The notes under the pieces: generated by a model | Told to the model about the DNA's origin: nothing | Databases searched by the model: none | What the model saw: the letters and a program-made list of their open reading frames with translations, nothing else | Assembly: GCF_900119365.1 (NCBI RefSeq) | Contig: NZ_FPJO01000027.1 | Location: 1 to 64,000, forward strand | Reading direction: 5' to 3' | DNA from: Streptomyces atratus | Lineage (GTDB): Bacteria > Actinomycetota > Actinomycetes > Streptomycetales > Streptomycetaceae | Length of the DNA: 64,000 bases | Part shown: positions 19,963 to 28,477 of the stretch, in pieces | How the letters are laid out: each line of letters begins with the position of its first letter | Numbering within the stretch: the stretch's first letter is position 1 | Position numbers and translations under genes: made by a program

Positions 19963-20784
19963 TCAGAGCGTCGTGAGCAGTTCGCCGTCGATGACCGTCA
20001 CCGCGTCGCCGGTCAGCAGGGTGCGGTCGCCGCGCAGCGAGGTCCGGACCAGGCCGGAACGGGCGGAGGCCTGCAGCCCGGTCAGCTCGTCCCGGCCGAA
20101 CCGGGCCGACCAGAAGGGCGCCAGCGCGGTGTGGGCGCTGCCGGTCACCGGGTCCTCGTCGATCCCGACGCGCGGGAAGAAGCCGCGGGAGACGAAGTCG
20201 TAGCCGCGGGAGGGGTCCTCCGCGGCGGCCGTGGCGACGACGCCCCGCCGGGAGACCTCGGCCAGGGCGACGAGATCGGGGATCAGCCCTCGCACGGTCG
20301 CCTCGTCGGACAGTTCGACGACCAGGTCGCCGATGTGCGGGCCGGTGTCGTGCACGGAGAGCGGCTCCGTGCCCAGGGCGGCGGCCAGCCCGGCCGGGGC
20401 GGCCTCCGGTGTCAGCGGGGCGGTGGGGAAGTCGAGGGTGATGGCGCTGTCCGGGCGGGCGGTCGCGGTGAGGATCCCGCACCGCGCCGCGAAGCGCACC
20501 GTGCCGCTCGCCGTCCCGGTGGTGTGCAGGATGTGCGCGGTGGCGAGGGTGGCATGCCCGCACATGTCGACCTCTGTGGTCGGGGTGAACCAGCGAAGCG
20601 CCCAGTCGGCCTCGCCGCCCGGCGGCAGCGGGTGGGCGAAGGCGGTCTCGGAGAGGTTCAGTTCCATGGCGATCCGCTGGAGCCGGTCGGCGTCGGGAAA
20701 GGTGCCGGAATCCAGGACCAGGACTCCCGCCGGGTTGCCGGTGAAGGGGCGGTCGGTGAACGTGTCGACGATGTGAATCCTCAT
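19963..20784 (-). CDS. PhzF family isomerase/epimerase
   Basis: A 273-residue protein of the diaminopimelate-epimerase fold family. The N-terminus IHIVDTFTDRPFTGNPAGV (about 3-21) and ETAF (residues 46-49, with the general acid/base Glu typical of PhzF), WFTPTTEVDMCGHATLA (about 64-80) and DPVTGSAH (about 216-223) are the family motifs. No phenazine genes are nearby, so this is a generic PhzF-like enzyme of unknown substrate. The start at 20784 gives the standard MRIHIVDTF N-terminus. The longer frame adds 54 low-quality residues. Confidence 0.88.
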   Translation of the reverse strand: MRIHIVDTFTDRPFTGNPAGVLVLDSGTFPDADRLQRIAMELNLSETAFAHPLPPGGEADWALRWFTPTTEVDMCGHATLATAHILHTTGTASGTVRFAARCGILTATARPDSAITLDFPTAPLTPEAAPAGLAAALGTEPLSVHDTGPHIGDLVVELSDEATVRGLIPDLVALAEVSRRGVVATAAAEDPSRGYDFVSRGFFPRVGIDEDPVTGSAHTALAPFWSARFGRDELTGLQASARSGLVRTSLRGDRTLLTGDAVTVIDGELLTTL

Positions 20785-20895
20785 GGCGCGACCATACGTA
20801 TGGTGCGGAGCCGGGGACCAAGGCCAATCCGGTGTCACTGGACCTGGAATGCCGATGGGCGAACGGTGCCTCCGGAACCGGCCGTGCCGATGTCC

Positions 20896-20924
20896 TTGTC
20901 CGCCTCCGGGCACCGAACTACGTT
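20896..20924 (+). promoter_or_regulatory. Promoter for a leaderless transcript
   Basis: TTGTCC (20896-20901) and TACGTT (20919-20924) are 17 bases apart. The -10 ends 6 bases before the GTG at 20931, which has no RBS, so the mRNA of the DinB-fold gene is probably leaderless. Confidence 0.55.
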
Positions 20925-20930
20925 GCCGGT

Positions 20931-21587
20931 GTGGATCTCTTCTCACGCTCCTGGACGGCCTTGCGCACGGCGGTCGCCGGGCTTTCGGACGAGGACTTCG
21001 CGAAGCCGTCCGGCTGCGCCGGCTGGCTCGTACGGGACCTGGTGTGTCATCTGGTCATCGACGCCCAGGACGTCCTGATCACCCTCGTGACCCCCACCGA
21101 GGCGGAACCGACCCGCGACGCGGTGACCTACTGGGACGTCGCCGCGACGCAGCCGACCGGTGACGATCCGCTGGACGCGCTGACCGTCCGGCTGGCCGCC
21201 GCGTACGAGGAGCCCAGGCTGCTCAAGTTCCACCTCGACGACGTCGGCTCCGCCGCCGGTCGCGCCGCCGGGCTCGCCGACCCCGGCCTCCGGGTCGGCA
21301 CCCGCGACGAGGTCCTCACCGCGGGCGACTACCTCCGTGCGTACGTCCTGGAGTGGACGCTGCACCACCTCGACCTGATCGCGCACCTCCCGGACGCGGC
21401 CGGACCGCCCGCGGAGGGGCTCGCCCGGACCCGCGAGATGCTGCAGAGGATCGCCGGGGCCGCCTTCCCCGCGTCGTTCTCCGACAAGGCCGCCCTGCTC
21501 GTCGGCACCGGACGGCGTGCCGCGACCGACGAGGAGAAGGCCGAGCTGGGCGAACTGGCCGCGAGGCTCCCGCTCTTCCTCGGGTGA
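20931..21587 (+). CDS. Maleylpyruvate isomerase N-terminal / DinB-fold protein
   Basis: A 218-residue four-helix-bundle protein of the type annotated as maleylpyruvate isomerase N-terminal domain or mycothiol-dependent enzyme. Visible motifs are CAGWLVRDLVCHLV (about 31-44, with the first metal-ligand His) and LEWTLHHLDLI (about 140-150, with the second pair of His). The family typically binds a divalent metal and uses mycothiol, which fits an actinomycete. The substrate is unknown. The GTG at 20931 lies 6 bases after a good -10, so it is probably leaderless. The gene is divergent from PhzF. Confidence 0.8.
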   Translation: MDLFSRSWTALRTAVAGLSDEDFAKPSGCAGWLVRDLVCHLVIDAQDVLITLVTPTEAEPTRDAVTYWDVAATQPTGDDPLDALTVRLAAAYEEPRLLKFHLDDVGSAAGRAAGLADPGLRVGTRDEVLTAGDYLRAYVLEWTLHHLDLIAHLPDAAGPPAEGLARTREMLQRIAGAAFPASFSDKAALLVGTGRRAATDEEKAELGELAARLPLFLG

Positions 21588-21716
21588 TCGTCCGCGCCGG
21601 ACGTGCCTCCGGCGCGGGCAGGCGGTGTGGAGCGGGCGTAGCCGACCGATGCGGCCGCCGACTTGCACACCGGCATCGCCATCCGCCGGCGGACTGTCCG
21701 GCAATCGAGCAAGGCA

Positions 21717-21745
21717 TTGCCATGCGATCGGTTCCGATATATCGT
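21717..21745 (+). promoter_or_regulatory. padR promoter with overlapping palindromic operator
   Basis: TTGCCA (21717-21722) and TATCGT (21740-21745) are 17 bases apart. The -10 is overlapped by the perfect 10-bp palindrome CGATATATCG (21735-21744). A PadR protein could sit on this palindrome and repress its own gene. Autoregulation is inferred. Confidence 0.45.
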
Positions 21746-21785
21746 TGACGCATCGCGACAGATCAATGATGGAAGGAGCGTAGCG

Positions 21786-22391
21786 ATGCGTTCACATGGA
21801 CACGAGCATGAGTTCGGACATGGGCACTGCGGGCCCGGTCATCAGGGGCGTGGCGACTTCGAGGGGCGGCGGGCGGCCTTCGGGCAGTTCGGGCCGCCCT
21901 TCGGGGGTGGACCCTTCGGTGGCGGGCGGGGCCGGGGTGGCGGCCGGGGGAGGGCGCGGCGTGGTGACGTACGCACGTCGATCCTGGCGCTGCTCAAGGA
22001 CCGGTCGATGCACGGCTACGAGATGATCCAGGAGATCGGGGAGCGCAGCGGAGGGGCCTGGCGGCCCAGTCCGGGCTCGGTCTACCCGACCCTTCAACTG
22101 CTGGAGGACGAGGGCCTGATCGTCAGTGCGAGCGAGGGTGGCAAGAAGCTGTTCACGCTCACCGGCACCGGCCGCACCGAGGCGGAGTCGGGGCCCGAGG
22201 CGCCGTGGGAGGAAGCCGGGCGCGGCGTCGACTGGGAGAGCGTCAACGAGATCCGGCAAGCCGGCTTCGGCCTGATGGAGGCGTTCGGCCAGGTCTGGAA
22301 GACCGGCTCGGCCGATCAGCGCCAGAAGGCGCTCACGGTCATCAACGAGGCCCGCAAGAAGCTGTACCTGATCCTTGCCGACGAACACTGA
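21786..22391 (+). CDS. PadR family transcriptional regulator with Gly/His-rich N-terminus
   Basis: A 201-residue regulator. The N-terminal 60 residues are dominated by His, Gly and Phe (HGHEHEFGHGH and repeated PFGGG), then an Arg-rich hinge leads to the PadR winged helix (ILALLKDRSMHGYEMIQEI, about 66-84; PSPGSVYPTLQLLEDEGLI, about 95-113). A C-terminal dimerisation helix ends the protein. GGAAGGAG lies 7 bases before the ATG. The His-rich head could chelate Ni, Zn or Cu (inference). It is flanked by its own promoter palindrome and a strong shared terminator. Confidence 0.88.
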   Translation: MRSHGHEHEFGHGHCGPGHQGRGDFEGRRAAFGQFGPPFGGGPFGGGRGRGGGRGRARRGDVRTSILALLKDRSMHGYEMIQEIGERSGGAWRPSPGSVYPTLQLLEDEGLIVSASEGGKKLFTLTGTGRTEAESGPEAPWEEAGRGVDWESVNEIRQAGFGLMEAFGQVWKTGSADQRQKALTVINEARKKLYLILADEH

Positions 22392-22424
22392 GCCGGTGGG
22401 CGCGGTGTTCGTGGGTGTGGTGAC

Positions 22425-22456
22425 AAGGGCCTCGCGGCCGAGCCGCGAGGCCCTTT
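22425..22456. terminator. Bidirectional terminator between padR and the SRPBCC gene
   Basis: A perfect 13-bp stem AAGGGCCTCGCGG / CCGCGAGGCCCTT with a 5-base loop lies between two convergent stop codons, with T's following on the plus strand and A's preceding it, so it can serve both genes. Confidence 0.85.
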
Positions 22457-22473
22457 CCGCCGGGCGGGTGGCG

Positions 22474-22905
22474 TCAGGCGGTGATGAGGCCGCCCAGCTT
22501 GCGCAGTGATTCGACGAGCGCGGCCGTCGCCGAATCCTTGAGCTTTCCCGCCATCAGGGAGACCGCGGCGCCGGTGAACTCCCCGTCGATGCGGACCGTG
22601 GTGGCGTCCCCGTCGGGGGTCAGTGAGTAGCGCATGGCCAGGTTGACGCCCATCGGGCCCTTGCCCTTGGTGGCCAGCAGGCGTGAGGTCTCCAGCTCCG
22701 CCACCGTCCAGGTCACCTCGGCCGGGAAGCCCATGAGCTTCATGTTCTCCTCGTAGGTGGCCGCGAGTTCGAGTGTCTCCGGGCAGCCTTTGGGGAAGCT
22801 GGTGTGGGTGGTGTTCCACTGACCGTACGCGGTGAAGTCCGTCAGCTGGGCCCACACCTTCTCGGCCGGTGCTTCGATGCGTGCCTCTGCACTGACTTCG
22901 GCCAT
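22474..22905 (-). CDS. SRPBCC (START-like) family protein
   Basis: A 143-residue single-domain protein of the SRPBCC/polyketide-cyclase-like fold. It has an N-terminal strand EARIEAPAEKVWAQLTDF (about 7-24), YGQWNTTH, and a long C-terminal helix (AGKLKDSATAALVESLRKL). These proteins hold hydrophobic ligands, but none is indicated here. A GGGGTGG-type RBS precedes the ATG. It converges on padR across a strong terminator. Confidence 0.8.
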   Translation of the reverse strand: MAEVSAEARIEAPAEKVWAQLTDFTAYGQWNTTHTSFPKGCPETLELAATYEENMKLMGFPAEVTWTVAELETSRLLATKGKGPMGVNLAMRYSLTPDGDATTVRIDGEFTGAAVSLMAGKLKDSATAALVESLRKLGGLITA

Positions 22906-22966
22906 GCGACCACCCCTTCTCGGCGGGTTACGGTGTCGCGGAACGTAGCCGCAGTGGCCGGAACAT

Positions 22967-23188
22967 TCAATACTGATGAACTGTCAGATTCATATGGCCG
23001 GTTCCTTCCGCTTCCGCGCGCCAGATCAGGGCGGCGTCGAACCGGTCGAAGGCGCGCGGGTGCGGGCCGTCGTCGTGGCAGTGGAATGCGGCCCAGAAGA
23101 CGTCGGCGCGCAGTGCGTCGGCCGGTGCGTGGACCCGGTACACGTACTCCCGCCCGTCGAGTGCCGGCAGGGCGACCAACCAGGACAC
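22967..23188 (-). CDS. Small hypothetical protein
   Basis: A 73-residue protein, not recognised. It reads as one compact domain (LPALDGREYVYRVHAP, then FWAAFHCHDDGP) with balanced composition, GTG start at 23188 and a GGAAGGGGG RBS about 9 bases upstream, which together argue for a real gene. A longer overlapping minus frame (ending at 23026) has poor codon bias and is a shadow. Confidence 0.5.
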   Translation of the reverse strand: MSWLVALPALDGREYVYRVHAPADALRADVFWAAFHCHDDGPHPRAFDRFDAALIWRAEAEGTGHMNLTVHQY

Positions 23189-23431
23189 GTCCGTGGTCCC
23201 CCTTCCGGCTGTCGCATGGGTATGGCCTGTGGGACGTAAGGGAATCGCTTCCGGTTGCTCAGGGGGCGCGTGGCAAGGCGGCGCGCGCCCTTTTCTCCGA
23301 TCGGATCCGGAAGTGGCGAGATCTCATCCGCAAGGAGGAGAAACCGTTCGGGTGTGCCCAACTTGCGTGGGATGCCTGGATGAGTCCTTCCGGGGATGTA
23401 CCGGCGCTGCGGAACTGATGGGGTGAGAGGC

Positions 23432-23995
23432 GTGCACAACCGGATGCCGCGGATTCCTCAGCAGCCCGTACCGAACCGCGCCGAGCTCGACGCCAGACTC
23501 ACGGTGGAGCTGGCCGCCGTGGTGACGGGCGCCCGCAGGCGTGCGCTGCGCGACGGCGACCGGCAGATCGACACCGCGCATCTGCTGCACTCCCTCATCG
23601 AATCGGATCCCGCGGTGCGGGCGGCCTTCGAGGGCGGACCCCAACTGGCCAGGGTGCTCGGCTACCTCGTCCAGCGCAGTATCGGATACGGGCTCCGCTG
23701 GCAGGGCTCGGTGGAGGACTCCGGCGCGGTCCCGGTCGTCCCGGACCCGCATTCCGCCGTGCGGGACGCGGAGGGCTGGTCGCCCTCGGCCGCCTCGGCG
23801 ATGGCCGGGGCGCTCGACCGGGCACAGAAGCGCGGCGACGTACGGGCCGGAGGGCTCGATCTGCTCGCGGCGCTGGCCGTGGACCACGAGTGCCGGGCCA
23901 TGGAGGTGCTGGTACGGGGCGGGATCGACGCGGACCGGCTCGCCGCCCGGATCACGGACGCTGCCGGCCAGGGTGCGTGGGAGGCCGGGGGCTGA
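23432..23995 (+). CDS. Clp N-terminal (ClpR) domain protein
   Basis: A 187-residue protein with two ClpA/ClpB N-terminal repeat motifs: about 20-75 (LAAVVTGARRRALRDGDRQIDTAHLLHSL in parts) and about 110-175 (SAASAMAGALDRAQKRGD, GGLDLLAALAVDHECRAMEVL). There is no AAA module, so it is a stand-alone adaptor-type protein. Such proteins are common in Streptomyces and are presumed to bind substrates or regulate Clp complexes. The start is taken at GTG 23432 with GAGAGG upstream. GTG 23423 is also in frame. Confidence 0.75.
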   Translation: MHNRMPRIPQQPVPNRAELDARLTVELAAVVTGARRRALRDGDRQIDTAHLLHSLIESDPAVRAAFEGGPQLARVLGYLVQRSIGYGLRWQGSVEDSGAVPVVPDPHSAVRDAEGWSPSAASAMAGALDRAQKRGDVRAGGLDLLAALAVDHECRAMEVLVRGGIDADRLAARITDAAGQGAWEAGG

Positions 23996-24129
23996 CCGAC
24001 CGGCGTACGGGCGGCCGGACCGGCTCCCCGGGCTGACGGGGAAGGCCGTGGTGGAGCCATGTATCCAGGGGTGAGTGTGTCAGGGGTGACTGGGGTGACG
24101 CTGCTGACCGCAGCTGTCATGATGGGCCG

Positions 24130-25158
24130 ATGCACGCGTCTCAGGGGAGAAGCGCCAGCCTGGGACTAGCCCTGGCCTCGGCGTTCGCATTCGGTGGTTC
24201 AGGGGTGGCGGCCAAGCCGCTGATCGAGGCAGGGCTCGATCCGCTCCATGTCGTGTGGCTGCGGGTGGCGGGCGCGGCCCTGGTCATGCTGCCGGTGGCC
24301 TGGCGCCACCGGGACCTGGTGCGCAGCCGGCCGGTCCTGCTGCTCGGCTTCGGGCTGCTCGCCGTCGCGGGTGTGCAGGCCTTCTACTTCGCCGCGATCT
24401 CCCGCATCCCCGTCGGCGTCGCACTGCTCGTCGAATACCTGGCGCCCGCGCTCGTCCTCGGCTGGGTCCGGTTCGTCCAGCGCAGACCGGTCACCCGGCG
24501 GGCCGCGGCCGGTGTGGTGCTCGCCGTGGGCGGACTGACGTGCGTGGTCGAGGTGTGGTCGGGGCTGAGCTTCGACGCGGTCGGACTGCTGCTCGCGCTC
24601 GGTGCCGCCTGCTGCCAGGTCGGCTACTTCGTCCTGTCGGACCAGGGGAGTGCGGACGGGGCGGACGGCGTCGAACCGCCGAATCCTGTCGGGGTCATCG
24701 CCTACGGGCTGCTGATCGGGGCGGTCGTGCTCACCGCGGTCGCACGCCCCTGGGGCATGGACTGGTCGGTCCTGGGCGGCACTGCCGGTATGGACGGCAC
24801 GGATGTTCCGGCCTGGCTGCTGCTCGTCTGGATCGTGTTGCTGGCGACCGTGATCGCCTACGTCACCGGGGTGATCTCGGTGCGGCTGCTCTCTCCCGCG
24901 GTCGCGGGCGTGGTCGCCTGTCTGGAGGCGGTCATCGCCACCGTGCTCGCCTGGGTGATGCTCGGCGAGCACCTGTCGGCGCCCCAGCTCATCGGCGGTG
25001 CCATGGTGCTGACCGGTGCCTTCATCGCCCAGTCGTCGACGCCGCGGACGCCGTCGGGCCCCGTCGCTTCGGGGCCGGGAACGGGGGTTGCCGAAGGGCC
25101 GGACGGCGGCGGTGCGGACGCCGAGGGGGAACTGTCCGCCGGGCGTGCCGCGACGTGA
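24130..25158 (+). CDS. EamA family transporter (DMT superfamily)
   Basis: A 342-residue inner membrane permease with ten predicted helices in two EamA repeats (about 8-140 and 150-300). The first helix contains ALASAFAFGGSGVAAKPLI, and the last repeat ends LGEHLSAPQLIGGAMVLTGAF, the typical EamA ending. Residues after 305 are a Gly/Ala-rich tail. The substrate (amino acid or metabolite efflux in characterised relatives) is unknown. The ATG has no obvious RBS and may be read from a short or absent leader. Confidence 0.85.
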   Translation: MHASQGRSASLGLALASAFAFGGSGVAAKPLIEAGLDPLHVVWLRVAGAALVMLPVAWRHRDLVRSRPVLLLGFGLLAVAGVQAFYFAAISRIPVGVALLVEYLAPALVLGWVRFVQRRPVTRRAAAGVVLAVGGLTCVVEVWSGLSFDAVGLLLALGAACCQVGYFVLSDQGSADGADGVEPPNPVGVIAYGLLIGAVVLTAVARPWGMDWSVLGGTAGMDGTDVPAWLLLVWIVLLATVIAYVTGVISVRLLSPAVAGVVACLEAVIATVLAWVMLGEHLSAPQLIGGAMVLTGAFIAQSSTPRTPSGPVASGPGTGVAEGPDGGGADAEGELSAGRAAT

Positions 25159-25324
25159 CGACGACAAGGACCGGATGCGAATGACGGCGGAGAGCGGCCT
25201 CGACGCGACGGCGGAGACCGGTCCCGGGCGGTCCGTCGCGGTCGTGGGCGCGCCGGGGGCCTGACCGCCGGGGCGGGCGGACGACCCGTTGCCCGGTGGC
25301 GGGTCCGTCCGCGCCCGGGGTGCG

Positions 25325-26020
25325 TCAGAGCTCGGTGATGTAGTCCGGCACCCCGATCGCGGGGTCGAGGTTGTCCGCGGGGAGCGGCGCCACGTAGCCG
25401 CGGGCGAGCGGGACGACGCCCGCCCAGTGGGGCAGTGCGAGGTCACGGGGGTCGTCGTCGGGGCCGCCCGTGCGGATCTTGGCGGACACCTCCCGCAGGT
25501 CCAGCCGGACCACCGCGGTCGCGGCCAGTTCCTTCTCGTCGGCGGGCCGGGAATCGGCGGAGCGGCCCGGCACCACGTGGTCGACGATGGCGTCGAGCGC
25601 GGCCCGCCGCTCCTGCGGGTCGGTGACCGTGTGCGCGATGCCGTGGACCACCACGGAGCGGTAGTTGATCGAGTGGTGGAAGGCGGAGCGGGCCAGCACC
25701 AGCCCGTCGACATGCGTCACCGTCAGGCACACGGGCAGCCCGGGGTCGGTGCGGCCGGCCTCGCGAAGCGGCCGGGAGCCCGTCGAGCCGTGTACGTAGA
25801 GCCGGTCGCCGACCCGGCCGAAGAGCGTCGGCAGGACGACGGGCGCGCCGTCACGGACGAAGCCGAGGTGGCAGACGTACGCCTCGTCGAGTATCGAGTG
25901 GACCACCTCCCGGTCGTATGCCGCCCGTTCACGGGAACGGGTCGGGACGGTGCGCTCGGTCGGCTCGTATCCGGCTGCGGCTTCCGGGGCCGTGGGCTGC
26001 TGCGATGCGGTGTCCGGCAT
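25325..26020 (-). CDS. Pyridoxamine 5'-phosphate oxidase family (flavin-binding) protein
   Basis: A 231-residue split-barrel flavoprotein. Recognisable blocks are VVHSILDEAYVCHLGFV (about 39-55), VVLPTLFGRVGDRLYVHGS (about 61-79) and HHSINYRSVVVHG (about 115-127). The start at 26020 has GGAG six bases upstream, while ATG 26032 is an alternative. It is divergent from a MocR-type regulator gene with 35 bases between starts, sharing a palindromic operator. The context suggests it is a target of that regulator and connected with vitamin B6 or amine metabolism (inference). Confidence 0.83.
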   Translation of the reverse strand: MPDTASQQPTAPEAAAGYEPTERTVPTRSRERAAYDREVVHSILDEAYVCHLGFVRDGAPVVLPTLFGRVGDRLYVHGSTGSRPLREAGRTDPGLPVCLTVTHVDGLVLARSAFHHSINYRSVVVHGIAHTVTDPQERRAALDAIVDHVVPGRSADSRPADEKELAATAVVRLDLREVSAKIRTGGPDDDPRDLALPHWAGVVPLARGYVAPLPADNLDPAIGVPDYITEL

Positions 26021-26048
26021 TGCGCGCTCCATTGCACTAGTGCATAAT
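26020..26048 (+). promoter_or_regulatory. Promoter and 12-bp palindromic operator between the flavoprotein and MocR genes
   Basis: TTGCGC (26020-26025) and CATAAT (26043-26048) are 17 bases apart. The -10 ends 7 bases before GTG 26056, so the MocR mRNA is likely leaderless. The perfect palindrome TGCACTAGTGCA (26033-26044) lies between the two boxes and also covers the start of the divergent gene, where a GntR-type dimer could bind and control both. Confidence 0.6.
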
Positions 26049-26055
26049 CTTGTTT

Positions 26056-27387
26056 GTGCTAGGAGAGTATCGGATTGTCGGGCGGCGCGCATCGGAGATT
26101 GCCGCCAGTGTGGAGAGTGGGGTCGGCTCCGGTGAGCTCGAACCCGGTCAAGTGTTGCCCCCCATGCGGGAATTGGCTGAGCAGCTGGGGGTCAATCCGA
26201 ATACGGTGGCGGCCGCCTACCGCACGCTCCGCGAGCGCGGTGTGATCGAGACGGCCGGGCGCCGGGGCAGCAGGGTACGGCCGCGCCCCGCGAGTACGGC
26301 GCGTGGTTCGCTCCGGGTCGAGGCGCCCGCGGGCGTCCGGGATCTGGGGGCGGGCAATCCTGATCCGGGTCTGCTGCCCGCGCTGGGGGAAGTCTTCGCG
26401 ACGGTCGCGGGGGAGTACGCGCGGCAGCCGGGAATGTACGGGCAGGCGCCGGTGGACCCGGAGTTCGCCGCGCTCGCCCGCGCCGCGCTGGACGCCGACG
26501 GGGTGCCGTCCGGGCCCGTGGCCGCGACCTCCGGATCGCTGGACGCGATCGAGCGCGTGCTGGTCGCGCACCTCAGACCCGGTGACGCGGTGGCGATCGA
26601 GGACCCCGGCTGGGGCAGCCTGCTGGATCTCGTACCGGCGCTGGGGCTGCGCCCCGTGCCCGTCGCGGTCGACGACGAAGGGCCTGTGCCCGACGCCGTC
26701 GAGCACGCGCTGAACGCCGGTGCCCGCGCGCTGGTGGTCACCGACCGCGCGCAGAACCCGACCGGCGCGGCGATCGGTGCCGGGCGCGCCTTCGAGTTGC
26801 GGGGAGTCCTCGCCGGGCACCGAGGTGTCCTGCTGATCGAGGACGACCACGGGCACGGCATCGTGGACCTGCCGCTCCATCCGCTGGCGGGCGCCACGGA
26901 CCGCTGGGCCTTCGTGCGGTCCGTCGCCAAGGCGTACGGGCCGGACCTGCGGGTCGCCGTGCTGACCGGCGACCCGGTCACGGTCGACCGGGTCGCGGGG
27001 CGGCAGCGGCTGGGCCCCGGCTGGGTCAGCAGACTGCTGCAACGGGCCGTGGTGCACCTGTGGGCCTCCGGCGCCGTCGATCCGGGCCGGGTGGCGCGGG
27101 CGTACGCGAAGCGGCGGGACGGTCTCGTGCGGGCGCTGGCGGAGCGGGGCGTGGAGGCCCACGGGCGCAGCGGGATGAATGTGTGGGTGCCGGTCGGGGA
27201 CGAGACCGGTGCGGTGGCGAGGCTGCTGCACTCCGGCTGGGCCGTGGCGCCCGGAGCGCGGTTCCGGATGACCGCGCCCCAGGGGATCCGGCTCACCGTC
27301 TCGTCGCTCGCCGAGGCCGACATCGGGCCGCTGGCGGATGCGGTGGCGGCAGCGGCGGGACCGGTGAAGCCGCTGAACTACGGGTGA
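26056..27387 (+). CDS. MocR/PdxR-type regulator: GntR helix-turn-helix fused to aminotransferase fold
   Basis: A 443-residue PLP-dependent regulator. An N-terminal GntR winged helix (about 1-70; LPPMRELAEQLGVNPNTVAAAYRTL split as LAEQLGVNPNTVAAAY) is followed by a class I aminotransferase-like domain (about 90-440) with TDRAQNPTGAAI and the lysine-bearing SVAKAYGPDLR segment. The GTG at 26056 is chosen because a CATAAT box lies 7 bases upstream and no RBS exists. The pairing with a divergent PNPOx-like gene is typical of regulators that sense PLP or its precursors. The last 10 bases overlap the convergent EamA gene. Confidence 0.88.
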   Translation: MLGEYRIVGRRASEIAASVESGVGSGELEPGQVLPPMRELAEQLGVNPNTVAAAYRTLRERGVIETAGRRGSRVRPRPASTARGSLRVEAPAGVRDLGAGNPDPGLLPALGEVFATVAGEYARQPGMYGQAPVDPEFAALARAALDADGVPSGPVAATSGSLDAIERVLVAHLRPGDAVAIEDPGWGSLLDLVPALGLRPVPVAVDDEGPVPDAVEHALNAGARALVVTDRAQNPTGAAIGAGRAFELRGVLAGHRGVLLIEDDHGHGIVDLPLHPLAGATDRWAFVRSVAKAYGPDLRVAVLTGDPVTVDRVAGRQRLGPGWVSRLLQRAVVHLWASGAVDPGRVARAYAKRRDGLVRALAERGVEAHGRSGMNVWVPVGDETGAVARLLHSGWAVAPGARFRMTAPQGIRLTVSSLAEADIGPLADAVAAAAGPVKPLNYG

Positions 27388-28403
27388 GCCCCGGCCCCGG
27401 CCCGGCCGCCGGAGACCCGGCCGCCCCGCCGGGGCCTGCTCTGGGTGAGCGCGGCGCCCGCCAGCACCACGAGGGCCCCCACCGGGGTGTTCCAGCTCAG
27501 CTGCTCGCCGAGCACGACCACCCCGGCGGCGGTGGCGATGACCGGGATGAAGTAGGTGACCATCTGCGCGGTCGTCGGTCCGACCTCCTCCACCAGGCCG
27601 TACTGAACCAGGACCGCGAGGCCGGTACCGAGCGCTCCGAGGGCCACCACGGCCAGGGTCGGGAGCAGCGGGAAGCCGTCGGGAGCCGAGGTGAACAGCG
27701 GGGTCACCAGGGCGATCTGCGCCGTGCCGAGGAAGAGCTGGCTGCCGGTGAGCGCCAGCGTCGAGGAGCCGCTGCCCGCCAGCGTCCTGCGGACGTAGAT
27801 CCAGCCGACCGGATAGCTGAGGGAGGCGAGCAGGGCCATGGCCGTGCCGCTGAGGTCCAGCCCGGAGAAGCCCTGCCAGGCGCCCAGCACAGTCAGTACG
27901 CCGAGAAAGCCCAGCCCGAGTCCGGCGACACGGCGCCGGGTCGGCCGGTCCTCGGAGAGCGCGACGAGCGACAGCGCCATGCCCCACAGGGGCGAGGTCG
28001 CGTTGCAGATGCCGGCCAGCGTCGAGGGGATGGTCAGCTCGGCATAGGCGAAGAGCGAGAACGGCAGCGCGTTCAGGAAGAACGCCGCGACGGCCAGGTG
28101 CCCCCAGGTGCGGGCGCCGCGCGGCAGCCGCTCACGCCGCACCGCCATCGCGACGGCCAGGACCGCCGTGCCGGACAGCAGGCGGCCGAGGGTGACCTGG
28201 AACGGGGCGTACCCCTCCGTGCCGACCTTGATCAGGAGAAAGCTGAAGCCCCAGATGAGTGAGAGCGCGCCGAACCGGATCCGCCAGTCCGGCGCCGGGC
28301 GGGCGGCGGGGGCCGGAGCCGGGACGGCTGCCGGGACAGCCGTCGGAGCCGGGGAGGAGGGCCGGGCGGGAGGTGCGGACTTCGGTGTGGCGGCGACGCT
28401 CAT
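27378..28403 (-). CDS. EamA family transporter (second)
   Basis: A 341-residue DMT permease with ten helices. The first EamA repeat begins LSLIWGFSFLLIKVGTEGYAPFQV, and the second ends VVLGEQLSWNTPVGALVVLAGAAL. An Ala/Pro-rich cytoplasmic head of about 40 residues precedes it. It is divergent from a LysR-type gene 74 bases away, the usual arrangement in which the LysR protein controls the exporter. That LysR gene is frameshifted here, so regulation may be lost. It overlaps the MocR gene 3' end by 10 bases. Confidence 0.85.
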   Translation of the reverse strand: MSVAATPKSAPPARPSSPAPTAVPAAVPAPAPAARPAPDWRIRFGALSLIWGFSFLLIKVGTEGYAPFQVTLGRLLSGTAVLAVAMAVRRERLPRGARTWGHLAVAAFFLNALPFSLFAYAELTIPSTLAGICNATSPLWGMALSLVALSEDRPTRRRVAGLGLGFLGVLTVLGAWQGFSGLDLSGTAMALLASLSYPVGWIYVRRTLAGSGSSTLALTGSQLFLGTAQIALVTPLFTSAPDGFPLLPTLAVVALGALGTGLAVLVQYGLVEEVGPTTAQMVTYFIPVIATAAGVVVLGEQLSWNTPVGALVVLAGAALTQSRPRRGGRVSGGRAGAGAHP

Positions 28404-28477
28404 GGGCTCAACGATGACGAAGCGGACCACTTAGAACAAGCGAGATTTTGTGCGAGGGTCTGCGTAGCATTGCTTAC

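Noticed and set aside
25289..26047. 252-residue plus-strand open frame opposite the PNPOx-like gene
   Set aside because: Antisense to a protein with clear family motifs.
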